A stretch of 64,000 nucleotides of DNA from Methylobacterium hispanicum. Its GTDB lineage: Bacteria > Pseudomonadota > Alphaproteobacteria > Rhizobiales > Beijerinckiaceae. Position 1 is the first letter of the stretch. The number at the start of each line of letters is the position of its first letter. Under the pieces are notes generated by a model, which saw only the letters and a program-made list of their open reading frames with translations, was not told the DNA's origin and searched no databases. A program made the position numbers and the translations under genes. Positions 1-11,674 of this stretch are shown one piece after another. The DNA lies in the NCBI RefSeq assembly GCF_022179285.1, contig NZ_BPQO01000001.1, forward strand, positions 310,001 through 374,000. The letters run 5' to 3'.

Positions 1-485
1 AGGTGCTCGGCGGCGGGCTGACCTCGCGCCTCTGGCAGGAGGTGCGCGAGACGCGCGGCCTCGCCTACGAGATCCAGGCCTTCCACTGGCCCTTCTCCGA
101 TTGCGGCCTGTTCGGCATCGGCGCCGGCACGGCCGGCGGCGACGTGGCCGAACTCGTCTCGGTGACGCTCGACGCGGTGGTGCGCGCCACGCGCGACATC
201 GCCCCCGAGGAGATCGCCCGCGCCAAGGCGCAGCTGAAGCTCTCCCTGCTCGGTGCGCTGGAGACGCCGGGCGGGCGCATCGAGCGCAACGCGCGACAGA
301 TCCTGGCCTGGGGCCGGGTGATCCCGGCCGCGGAGGTGATCGCGAAGGTCGATGCCGTGACCGTCGAGGACGTGCGGGCGGCGGGCGCCGCGATCCTCGC
401 GGGCGCGCCGACGCTCGCGGCGATCGGTCCGATCAAGGGCCTGCCCTCGCTCGACAAGGTCGGGGCGGCCCTGCGGGCGGCCTGA
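1..485 (+). CDS. M16 family zinc peptidase, C-terminal part (5' end outside window)
   Basis: The reading frame is open from the left edge, so only about the last 160 residues are present. They match the C-terminal half of M16 (pitrilysin/processing peptidase-like) proteins: the LGGGLTSRLWQEVRETRGLA stretch is the classic LGGGxSSRLFQEVREKxGLAY motif, followed by the APEEIARAK helix and a SLLGALETPGGRIER segment. The HxxEH zinc site would lie upstream and cannot be seen. The GTG at 3 is an internal Val codon rather than a start. Such proteins act in protein or peptide processing; the exact substrate is unknown. Family assignment is firm, function is inferred. Confidence 0.85.
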   Translation, partial: VLGGGLTSRLWQEVRETRGLAYEIQAFHWPFSDCGLFGIGAGTAGGDVAELVSVTLDAVVRATRDIAPEEIARAKAQLKLSLLGALETPGGRIERNARQILAWGRVIPAAEVIAKVDAVTVEDVRAAGAAILAGAPTLAAIGPIKGLPSLDKVGAALRAA

Positions 486-876
486 CCGAAACCCGCAGGG
501 CGATCGCCTGTGCCGACACGGCCGGAGCGCGCGCGCTTCGGCCCGGGTGCTATCGCGGCGCGGGCCGGCAAGGCTTGTCGGCTTCCCGAAATCGCCCGGC
601 GCCGCGGACGGAACCGCGCGCCGTACAGCGGATGGCGGGAATCCTGCTCAGCGAGCCTGCGCGTCCCTGTTTGTTGGGCGGGGCGCCCCGCGGTCGGGCA
701 TCCCCAACTTGTTTTGGCCGCAAACGCGGGCGATCCGTCCCGGGTCGCCTGTCGGCAGGAAGCGGTGGGTCGCTCGGCTCCACGTCTCCCGTCGGCTTGC
801 CCGGGATCGACCCCGACTTTACCAAAAGCTAACTGAGCCGTTCACGCGCTCGCCCGCCCGGCCGGAACCCGTCTCG
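486..876. other. Intergenic region, no gene seen
   Basis: About 390 bases between the peptidase stop and the GGDEF-EAL gene. Open frames run through it because of the GC content, but they lack family features and their predicted proteins are low-complexity and rich in Arg, Pro and Ala. No tRNA-like cloverleaf or convincing terminator was recognised. It presumably carries the promoter of the downstream gene. Confidence 0.5.
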
Positions 877-3750
877 TTGCGCATCCTCGTCCTCCTCCTC
901 GCGTTCCTCGTCGGCGCCCTCGCGGCGAGCACGCCCGCGAGCGCGGTCGAGGCGGTCCGCGTCACGCTGGACGCCCCGGTCATCGACCTGACCCAGGCGA
1001 TCGAGCGCTACCGCTCCGACGGCGACCTGATCCAGATCTCGACCGCGCCCGGCAAGGACGGCATCGTCCGCCGCATCGTCGTGAAGGCGCGCGACGCAGG
1101 CGCGCGGCCCGACTGGATGGTCTTCGCGCTCACCAACGACACCGACGAGCAGATCGACCGCATCCTGGTGGCGCCCCACTTCCGGCTGGTCGATTCCGGC
1201 GTGGTCTGGCCCGATCTCGGCGGCTCGCGCATCGCCGCGATCACCGCGAGCCAGGGCATCCGGCCCGAGCGGGACGAGAACCCGGAGGCCGACCAGTTCG
1301 TCATCACGCTCGATCCCGGCACCACGATCACCTACGTGGCCGAGCTGCGGGGGCCGAACATCCCGCAGGTCCACCTCTGGGACCAGGACGCCTACCGCAA
1401 GAAGGCCGCCGGGCTGACCCTCTACAAGGGCATCATCATCGGCATCGCGGGCCTGCTCGCCCTCTTCCTCACCATCGTGTTCGTGGTGAAGGGCGCGATC
1501 ATCTTCCCGGCGGCGGCCGCGCTCGCGTGGTCGGTGCTCGCCTACGCCTGCATCGATTTCGGCTTCCTGCAGCGGGTCTTCCCGGTGACGGAGCTCGCCG
1601 AGCGGGTCTACCGGGCCTCCGCCGAGGCCGTGCTCGGCGCGACCCTCCTGGTCTTCCTGTTCGCCTACCTGAACCTCTCCCGCTGGCACGTGCGCTACAG
1701 CCACGTCGCCTTCTTCTGGCTGGCCTTCCTGGCGGGCCTCGTGGGGCTCGCGGTGTTCGATCCCCCGGTGGCGGCGGGCGTCGCCCGCATCTCGATCGCC
1801 GCGGTGGCGGGGGTCGGCCTCCTCCTGATCCTCTACCTCGCCACGCATAACGGCTACGACCGCGCCATCCTGCTCGTGCCGACCTGGACGCTGCTCGTGG
1901 TCTGGGTCACGGCCGCGGGCTTCGCGGTGACGGGCCAGATCGGCAGCGAATTGGTGCAGCCGGCCCTCATCGGCGGCCTCGTGCTCATCGTCATGCTGAT
2001 CGGCTTCACGGTGATGCAGCACGCCTTCGCGGGCGGCGGGCTCTCGCACGCCCTCGTCTCCGACACCGAGCGGCGCGCGCTGGCGCTGACGGGGGCGGGC
2101 GACATCGTGTTCGACTGGGACGTGCCGGGCGACCGCGTCTTCGCCGGCCAGGAGATCGAGAGCCAGCTCGGCCTCTCCCGCGGCGCCCTCGAAGGGCCGG
2201 CCGCGAACTGGCTCGCGCTCCTCCATCCCTTCGACGTCGAGCGCTACTCGGCCGCCCTCGACACCGTGATCGAGGAGCGGCGCGGGCGCATCGTGCACGA
2301 TTTCCGCCTGCGCTCCTCCGGCGGCGCCTATTTCTGGTACCGTCTGAAGGCCCGGCCCGTGATCGGCTCGGACGGCGAGGTGATCCGCGTCGTCGGCACC
2401 ATCGCGGACGTGACCGAGGTGAAGACCGCCGAGGAGCGCCTGCTGCACGACGCCGTGCACGACAGCCTCACCGGCCTGCCGAACCGCGAGCTGTTCGGCG
2501 ACCGCCTCGACGCGGCGCTCGCCTTCGCCAGCCAGGACGCGCGCCTGAAGCCCACCGTGATCGTCCTCGACATCGACCGCTTCAAGGGCATCAACGACGC
2601 GATCGGCCTGTCTGCGGGCGACTCGATCCTGCTCACGCTGTCGCGCCGCCTCGGCCGCCTGCTGCGCCCGCAGGACACGCTCGCGCGGGTCGCGGGCGAC
2701 GCCTTCGCGGTCATCCTGCTCTCCGAGCGCGAGCCCGACCGGGTGCTGGCCTTCGCCGAGATGATCCGGCGCACCATCGCCACGCCGATCACCTACGCCG
2801 ACCGCGAGATCTTCCTCACCGTCTCGATCGGGCTGGCGCTGCACGAGACGGGCGCGCACCCGAAGCGCGACGACGTCTACCAGAGCGCCGAGATCGCGAT
2901 GATCCAGGCCAAGCGCGGCGGGGGCGACCGCATCGAGGTCTTCCGCGCCAACATGCGGGCCGAGCGCTCGGACCGGCTGATGCTGGAAGGCGATCTCCGC
3001 CGGGCGATCGAGCGCAACGAGATGAAGGTCCTGTTCCAGCCGATCGTCCGGCTGGAGGACCGCACGGTCGCGGGCTTCGAGACCGTGCTGCGCTGGGACC
3101 ATCCGAAGCTCGGGCGCATCCCGTCGGCGACCTTCATGCCGGTGGCCGAGGAGACCGGCTTCGTCGTCAACCTCGGCATCTTCGCGCTGGAGCGCACGGC
3201 GCTGGAACTCGCCGCCTGGCAGCGGGCGCTGGAGGTCGAGCCGCCGATCTTCGCATCCGTCGACGTCTCCTCCCGCCAGCTCCTGCGCCACGACCTCCTG
3301 CACGACGTGAAGACGGTGCTGGCCCGCTCCGGCGTGCTGCCGGGCTCGCTCAAGCTCGAGCTCTCCGAGAGCCTCGTGATGGAGAACCCCGAATACGCCG
3401 CCCAGATGCTCGCCCGCATCCGCGACCTCGGGGCGGGCCTCTGCCTCGCCGATTTCGGCACCGGCTACTCGGCGCTCTCCTACCTGCAGCGCTTTCCCTT
3501 CGACACGATCAAGGTCGATCAATCCTTCGTGCGCCAGATGGCGACCGGCAAGACCGCGATCCTGCGCTCCATCGTCAAGATGGCGACCGAGCTCGACCTC
3601 GCCATCGTGGCCGAGGGCACGGAGTCGGAGGCCGACGCGCAGGCGCTGGCCGAGCTCGGCTGCGAGTACGCCGAGGGCTACGCCTTCGGCGAGCCGATGA
3701 CGATGCTCCAGGCCCGCCAGCTCTGCGGCGCGGCGCCCGAGGCCGCCTGA
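877..3750 (+). CDS. Membrane PAS-GGDEF-EAL protein with degenerate catalytic motifs
   Basis: A predicted membrane c-di-GMP signalling protein of 957 aa. I place the start at TTG 877 because RILVLLLAFLVGALAASTPASA is a clear signal peptide directly after it; the frame is open to 547, but that part looks non-coding. Order: periplasmic beta-rich domain (about 25-175), a block of TM helices (about 185-385), PAS (about 400-518), GGDEF (about 525-690), EAL (about 705-950). The GGDEF signature reads AGDAF (606-610), but the I-site RPQD (597-600) is kept five residues before it. In EAL the signature reads ETV (735-737), the DDFG pair reads ADFG (858-861), the NVS Asn is Asp and the QGY Gln is Glu. 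It is therefore probably a sensor or effector, not an active cyclase or phosphodiesterase; that is inference. Confidence 0.88.
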   Translation: MRILVLLLAFLVGALAASTPASAVEAVRVTLDAPVIDLTQAIERYRSDGDLIQISTAPGKDGIVRRIVVKARDAGARPDWMVFALTNDTDEQIDRILVAPHFRLVDSGVVWPDLGGSRIAAITASQGIRPERDENPEADQFVITLDPGTTITYVAELRGPNIPQVHLWDQDAYRKKAAGLTLYKGIIIGIAGLLALFLTIVFVVKGAIIFPAAAALAWSVLAYACIDFGFLQRVFPVTELAERVYRASAEAVLGATLLVFLFAYLNLSRWHVRYSHVAFFWLAFLAGLVGLAVFDPPVAAGVARISIAAVAGVGLLLILYLATHNGYDRAILLVPTWTLLVVWVTAAGFAVTGQIGSELVQPALIGGLVLIVMLIGFTVMQHAFAGGGLSHALVSDTERRALALTGAGDIVFDWDVPGDRVFAGQEIESQLGLSRGALEGPAANWLALLHPFDVERYSAALDTVIEERRGRIVHDFRLRSSGGAYFWYRLKARPVIGSDGEVIRVVGTIADVTEVKTAEERLLHDAVHDSLTGLPNRELFGDRLDAALAFASQDARLKPTVIVLDIDRFKGINDAIGLSAGDSILLTLSRRLGRLLRPQDTLARVAGDAFAVILLSEREPDRVLAFAEMIRRTIATPITYADREIFLTVSIGLALHETGAHPKRDDVYQSAEIAMIQAKRGGGDRIEVFRANMRAERSDRLMLEGDLRRAIERNEMKVLFQPIVRLEDRTVAGFETVLRWDHPKLGRIPSATFMPVAEETGFVVNLGIFALERTALELAAWQRALEVEPPIFASVDVSSRQLLRHDLLHDVKTVLARSGVLPGSLKLELSESLVMENPEYAAQMLARIRDLGAGLCLADFGTGYSALSYLQRFPFDTIKVDQSFVRQMATGKTAILRSIVKMATELDLAIVAEGTESEADAQALAELGCEYAEGYAFGEPMTMLQARQLCGAAPEAA

Positions 3751-3900
3751 GCCGCCGCGGATCCGGACAGGATCGGGTCCGCGCGGAACGGGTCGACGGG
3801 TCCACTTAAATCTGCCTTAACCATGTTGCGGCAAGGTCCTGTGGAAGGACGGCCCTCCGCGCGCAGGCTTGCGCGGCGGCCTTGTCGAGTGGAGGGGCGT

Positions 3901-4251
3901 ATGGCCGAGGCGGCGCGTCAACTGGATCAGACCGTAGGGGCCGACGTGGTGCGTCGGCTGATCGCCCGCCCGATTCGCCTGGAGCACACCCGGTACATCG
4001 CCGAGGTGGCCGCGTCGGAGCCCGTCGTGGACGAGGCCGCGTACGCGGCGGCGCCGGACGAGGCCCGCGACGTCGCCTCCCTCGAGGCCGAGCTCGCCCT
4101 GCTCAAAGCCGTGCTCGACGCGGAGCGCCGCGAGGCCGCCAGCCTGCGCGCCCGCCTCGCCGATCCCGCCGCGTCCGATCCGGCCGACCCCGCGGCCGTG
4201 CGCGCGCGCTGGGCCGGCTTGGTCGACGACCTGCTGCTGCGCCTGCGCTGA
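3901..4251 (+). CDS. Small coiled-coil protein, function unknown
   Basis: Encodes 116 aa. ATG 3901 is preferred over the upstream in-frame start at 3823 because GGAGGGG lies just before it. The N-terminal third is mixed alpha/beta; residues about 55-90 are a Glu/Ala/Leu/Arg-rich heptad-like coiled coil (SLEAELALLKAVLDAERREA), followed by an Ala/Asp/Pro linker and a short amphipathic C-terminus. No signal peptide or TM segment. It lies 33 bases before the flavin-reductase-like gene on the same strand, so they may be co-transcribed. I do not recognise a family. Confidence 0.6.
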   Translation: MAEAARQLDQTVGADVVRRLIARPIRLEHTRYIAEVAASEPVVDEAAYAAAPDEARDVASLEAELALLKAVLDAERREAASLRARLADPAASDPADPAAVRARWAGLVDDLLLRLR

Positions 4252-4283
4252 ACCACTCTCATTCCGCTGACCAGGAGACGCCC

Positions 4284-5213
4284 ATGAGCGCGCGTTGCTC
4301 GCTCATCGTCAACGGCAAGTCCGTGCGCGTCTCAACCGGCGACACGCCCGTCGAGGCTGCGCTGGCCGAGGGTATGATCGGGCCGATGCAGGCCCTTCAC
4401 GGAACCGCCCTGCTCGGGCAGGGCCCCGGCCCGGCCGTGCGGCGAGCGCGGGCCCGCAGCAGGCGGCCCGACGCCCTCAAGACCGCCCCCCTGTCCGGCC
4501 GCACGATCGAGCCCGCCGAGGCGCGCGCACTCCCGCGGGCCAGCCGCAAGGGCTCCCTGAGCGAGGTGCGGGTGCTGAGCCCGCACGTCGTCGAGGCGGT
4601 CGTCACGCTGACGAAGCGCATCGATCTGGAGCCGGGCCATCAGGTCGCGGTGAGCTTCGAGGGGCTGGCCCCGCTCACCCTGGCCCCCACCCTGCGGATC
4701 GCCGGGACGACGGAACTCAACGAGCTGGTCTTCCACCTGCCGCGCTGCGAGCGGGACGGCAGCCTCGTCGAGGCGCTCGCCCCGCGGGCCGCCGTGAAGG
4801 TGAAGGGTCCGGTCGGCCGCGGCCAGTACCGCCCCGGCGGCGGCCGGCTCGTCCTCGTCGCGGCCGGCACCGGCTTCGCGCCGATCTGGTCGATCGCCCA
4901 CGCGGCCCGCTACATCGAGCCCGCCCGCGAGTTGCACCTGATCGTCGGCGCCCGCGACGCGCTCGACCTCTACATGCGCGACAGCCTCGACTGGCTGCGC
5001 CGCACCGGCGTCGCCCGCCTCGTCCTCACCGCCGACCGCGGACGCCAGCGCCCGCCGGACGTGCGGCCGGGCCCGCTCACCGCCCACCTGCCGACGCTGC
5101 GCGCCACCGACGTGGTGCATGTGGCAGGCTGCGCCTCGACGGTCGGCGCCGTGCAGGTGCTGGCCGCGTCCGTGGGGGCGCGCTGCTACCCGATCCCGGT
5201 GGATCTGGGCTGA
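4284..5213 (+). CDS. Ferredoxin reductase-like FAD/NAD(P)-binding protein with a Cys-less 2Fe-2S-like N-terminus
   Basis: Encodes 309 aa; ATG 4284 has an AGGAG site eight bases upstream. Residues about 95-195 form an FNR-type FAD barrel and about 195-305 an NAD(P)-binding lobe, with GPVGRGQYRP and LVAAGTGFAPIWSIAHAA as the flavin/nucleotide signatures and a late AGCASTVGAVQVLAAS motif like the C-terminal GxxxMxxAV segment of this family. The first 35 residues resemble the start of a plant-type ferredoxin fold (SLIVNGKSVRVSTGDTPVEA), but the CxxxxCxxC cluster ligands are absent. It may transfer electrons to an unknown partner. Upstream is a small coiled-coil gene; downstream glgP is convergent. 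Confidence 0.75.
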   Translation: MSARCSLIVNGKSVRVSTGDTPVEAALAEGMIGPMQALHGTALLGQGPGPAVRRARARSRRPDALKTAPLSGRTIEPAEARALPRASRKGSLSEVRVLSPHVVEAVVTLTKRIDLEPGHQVAVSFEGLAPLTLAPTLRIAGTTELNELVFHLPRCERDGSLVEALAPRAAVKVKGPVGRGQYRPGGGRLVLVAAGTGFAPIWSIAHAARYIEPARELHLIVGARDALDLYMRDSLDWLRRTGVARLVLTADRGRQRPPDVRPGPLTAHLPTLRATDVVHVAGCASTVGAVQVLAASVGARCYPIPVDLG

Positions 5214-5228
5214 CTACCCGAGGGGGCC

Positions 5229-5263
5229 CCCTCTCCCCGCTTGCGGGGAGAGGGAAGCCGCGC
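5229..5263. repeat. Palindromic repeat, family A (CCCTCTCCCCGC type)
   Basis: A 12-bp perfect inverted repeat (CCCTCTCCCCGC / GCGGGGAGAGGG) with a TT loop, followed by GAAGCCGCGCATC. Nearly the same element, with the same trailing bases, lies at 48238-48277. Both sit between convergent genes. Confidence 0.8.
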
Positions 5264-5290
5264 ATCAGACCTTCGCAGCATGGCTGGCCA

Positions 5291-5324
5291 AAAGAAAACG
5301 CCCCGTCCCTCTCGGGATGGGGCG
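5291..5324 (-). terminator. Rho-independent terminator of glgP
   Basis: Read on the minus strand, a 10-bp stem (CGCCCCATCC / GGACGGGGCG with one wobble pair and a CGAGAG loop) is followed directly by TTTTCTTTT. It lies 17 bases beyond the glgP stop codon. Confidence 0.85.
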
Positions 5325-5341
5325 CTCGCTTCGAACCCGGC

Positions 5342-7870
<2,529 letters not shown>

Positions 7871-8228
7871 GTCAAATCCCCCATTCAAGGCCCCGCTGCG
7901 TCTTTGCGCGTCCGTTGCCGCACCCGGAGTGCTCCTGGATGGCCGGCCCGGCGTTCGGGGCTGATGATCCTGCGACCGCGTTGCGGCCGTGTGAAGGCGT
8001 GTCTGAGGCATGAATCGGCCTCTGCAAGCGATGTGCCGCCCGCACTGTGATGCGTTCGACACAAATTGCCCGACCAGGGACCAGTTTTCACCACTCCGGT
8101 TGAAGCAATGCTGAATGCGCCCGATCGATCCCGGCGGCCGGCTCAGCATCGGGTCGCCTCGCCGGCGCCGAAGAGCTAACCCTGTCAGCGCAAGCCAACG
8201 AGTCGGCACGACTCGCACGAGGGCCGAC
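7871..8228. promoter_or_regulatory. Divergent promoter region between glgP and the GH13 gene
   Basis: About 358 bases between two divergently transcribed glucan genes. No ORF inside it looks real. It must hold both promoters, but I cannot fix the -35/-10 boxes. The one clear structural element is the palindrome at 8199-8215. Confidence 0.55.
8199..8215. promoter_or_regulatory. 17-bp palindrome just upstream of the GH13 start codon
   Basis: A perfect inverted repeat of CGAGTCG and CGACTCG separated by GCA, ending 13 bases before ATG 8229. Its position over the leader or ribosome-binding region suits a repressor operator or an RNA hairpin that limits translation. Which one is not decidable from sequence. 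Confidence 0.5.
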
Positions 8229-9815
<1,587 letters not shown>

Positions 9816-9887
9816 CACGGGGTTGCCGCATCGCAGCGTGAACCGGAAAAAAGCCGTGTTTGCCTGGCCTGGTTTGTGCAACGCACA

Positions 9888-9912
9888 GGAACCGACTCGG
9901 TCCGGAAGCGTT
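9888..9912 (+). promoter_or_regulatory. EcfG (general stress sigma) promoter-like motif upstream of glgA
   Basis: GGAAC (9888-9892), 16 bases, then CGTT (9909-9912): an exact match to the GGAAC-N16/17-CGTT consensus known for the alphaproteobacterial PhyR-EcfG stress response. Transcription would begin about 9919-9922, downstream of the in-frame ATG 9916, which favours ATG 9982 as the glgA start. Confidence 0.6.
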
Positions 9913-9981
9913 GCCATGACGAACTTGGCCGCGGGCGCCTCAGCCCGTCTCGGGCGACGTGCCCGTATCGAGAACGCTGCG

Positions 9982-11508
9982 ATGAGTTTCTGGGGTTGTT
10001 CGGGCGATCACAGCCACGAGCCGCAGCCAAGCCCTGCACCCGATCCAATCCTCGATTCCCGGACCTCGCTCCAGCCACGCGTGCTGTTCGCCACGCCGGA
10101 GATGGCTGACTTCGTGAAGACCGGCGGCCTCGGCGAGGTCGCCGGCGCACTGCCGCGCGCCCTGCGCCGCGGCTTCGACGTCCGCGTGCTGATCCCCGGC
10201 TACCGGCAGGTCCGCGCGGCCCATCCCGACATCCCAGTCGTCGCGCGCCTCAACGGCTATGCCGGCGTCCCGGCCTGCGATCTCGGCCTCGTCGAGACGG
10301 AGGACGGGCTGCAGATCTACGTCCTCATCAACGACGAGCTGTTCGCGCGCGACGGCACGCCCTACGGCGACGCCGGGGGCGATTTCGGCGACAACGACCT
10401 GCGCTTCGCCCGGCTCAGCCTCGCGGCCGCCGAGATCGCGGTCGGCGCGGATGCCGCCTGGCGCGCCGACCTCCTGCACCTCAACGACTGGCAGGCGGCG
10501 CTAGCACCCGCCTATCTGGCCTGGCGGGGCCTGCGCGTACCGAGCGTGCTGACGATCCACAACCTCGCCTACCAGGGCCTGTTCCCGCAGGCCAATCTCG
10601 CCCGGCTCGGCATGCCGGACTCCGCCTTCCAGGTGAACGGCGTCGAGTTCTACGGGCAGCTCTCCTTCCTGAAGGCCGGTCTCTACTACGCCTCCTACAT
10701 CACCACCGTGAGCGAGACCTACGCCCGCGAGATCCAGACGCCCGACATGGGCTGCGGTCTCGACGGCCTCCTGCGGACCCGCGCCAGCCAGGGTCGTCTC
10801 GCCGGCATCCTCAACGGCATCGACGAGAGCTGGGACCCGCGCACCGACCCGCACCTCGCCACCCGCTTCGAGGCCGACGACTGGAAGGGCAAGCGCGCCA
10901 ACGCCGAGGCCGTGCGCCAGCATTTCGGCCTCGCGGTCTCGCGCGGCCCCCTCTTCGCCATCGTGTCGCGGCTGGTGCACCAGAAGGGCATCGACCTGTC
11001 GATCCAGGCGGCCGAGACCATCGTGGCCGAGGGTGGCCAGATGGTGGTGATCGGCCAGGGCGAGGGCCGGTTCGAGAACGCCCTGCGAAGCCTCGCCTGC
11101 CGGTACCCGGAGGCTGTCGGCGTGCATGTCGGCTTCGACGAGGCGGATGCCCGCCGGATGTTCGCGGGCAGCGACTTCCTTCTGATGCCCTCGCGCTTCG
11201 AGCCCTGTGGCCTCGCCCAGATGTACGCCCAGCGCTTCGGCTCGCTGCCGATCGTGCGGCGCACCGGGGGCCTTGCCGACACGGTCGAGGACGGGGTGAC
11301 GGGTTTCAGCTTCTCGGAGCGGGACGAGGGCGGCCTCGGCGGCGCGGTGCGGCGGGCGCTCGACACCTTCGGGCAGAAGAAGCGCCTCAACACGATGCGC
11401 CGGACCGCGATGGGCCGCAGCTTCGGCTGGGACAACTCGGCGGCCCACTACGCGGCCCTCTACGCCCGCGCCTTCGGCAACGCCGCCCCGCGCTGGCGCG
11501 CGGCCTGA
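9982..11508 (+). CDS. glgA: Glycogen synthase (GT5, ADP-glucose type)
   Basis: Transfers glucose from ADP-glucose to the growing alpha-1,4-glucan. From ATG 9982 the protein has 508 aa, near the usual 480-500. The core begins RVLFATPEMADFVKTGGLGE, whose KTGGLG loop binds the nucleotide sugar; the C-terminal GT-B lobe has SRFEPCGLAQMYAQRFGSLP with the catalytic Glu, then RRTGGLADTV. An earlier in-frame ATG at 9916 has a fair ribosome site, but it would lie upstream of the transcript start predicted from the EcfG-like motif, so I prefer 9982. It is convergent with glgB. No glgC lies in the window, so ADP-glucose must come from elsewhere. Confidence 0.95.
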   Translation: MSFWGCSGDHSHEPQPSPAPDPILDSRTSLQPRVLFATPEMADFVKTGGLGEVAGALPRALRRGFDVRVLIPGYRQVRAAHPDIPVVARLNGYAGVPACDLGLVETEDGLQIYVLINDELFARDGTPYGDAGGDFGDNDLRFARLSLAAAEIAVGADAAWRADLLHLNDWQAALAPAYLAWRGLRVPSVLTIHNLAYQGLFPQANLARLGMPDSAFQVNGVEFYGQLSFLKAGLYYASYITTVSETYAREIQTPDMGCGLDGLLRTRASQGRLAGILNGIDESWDPRTDPHLATRFEADDWKGKRANAEAVRQHFGLAVSRGPLFAIVSRLVHQKGIDLSIQAAETIVAEGGQMVVIGQGEGRFENALRSLACRYPEAVGVHVGFDEADARRMFAGSDFLLMPSRFEPCGLAQMYAQRFGSLPIVRRTGGLADTVEDGVTGFSFSERDEGGLGGAVRRALDTFGQKKRLNTMRRTAMGRSFGWDNSAAHYAALYARAFGNAAPRWRAA

Positions 11509-11519
11509 ACCTGGGATTG

Positions 11520-11669
11520 CAAAGGGCCTGAGGCCCTTTGGCAGGGTTCGGGGCGGAGCCCCGAGCTTGGCTTCGCCGACCAGGGCGCTGCCCTGGACCC
11601 GCGAAAGGTCGTGGACCTTTCGAAACCATGACTTCGAAAGGCGCGCGGGATTCACCCGCGCGCCTTTCG
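11520..11669. repeat. Five tandem hairpins between glgA and glgB (repeat family B plus bidirectional terminator)
   Basis: Five inverted repeats in a row: a 10-bp stem at 11520-11540, a 5-bp stem at 11550-11562, CAGGGC/GCCCTG at 11581-11595, a 9-bp stem at 11602-11622, and a perfect 15-bp stem at 11635-11669 that ends five bases before the glgB stop codon. The third and fourth hairpins match the repeat at 36311-36350. The array probably ends transcription from both convergent genes. Confidence 0.8.
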
Positions 11670-11674
11670 CGTTC

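Noticed and set aside
547..876. N-terminal extension of the GGDEF-EAL gene to ATG 547
   Set aside because: The 110 extra residues are Arg/Pro-rich without structure and would bury the signal peptide that follows TTG 877.
829..3522. A 897-aa open frame opposite the GGDEF-EAL gene
   Set aside because: It lacks any domain pattern, is rich in Arg/Asp/Glu/His as expected from the reverse complement of a GC-rich gene, and the plus strand encodes clear domains.
9916..9918. ATG 9916 as glgA start
   Set aside because: It has a fair ribosome site but lies four bases after the -10 element of the EcfG-like promoter, so it would not be on that transcript. It remains possible if another promoter is used.
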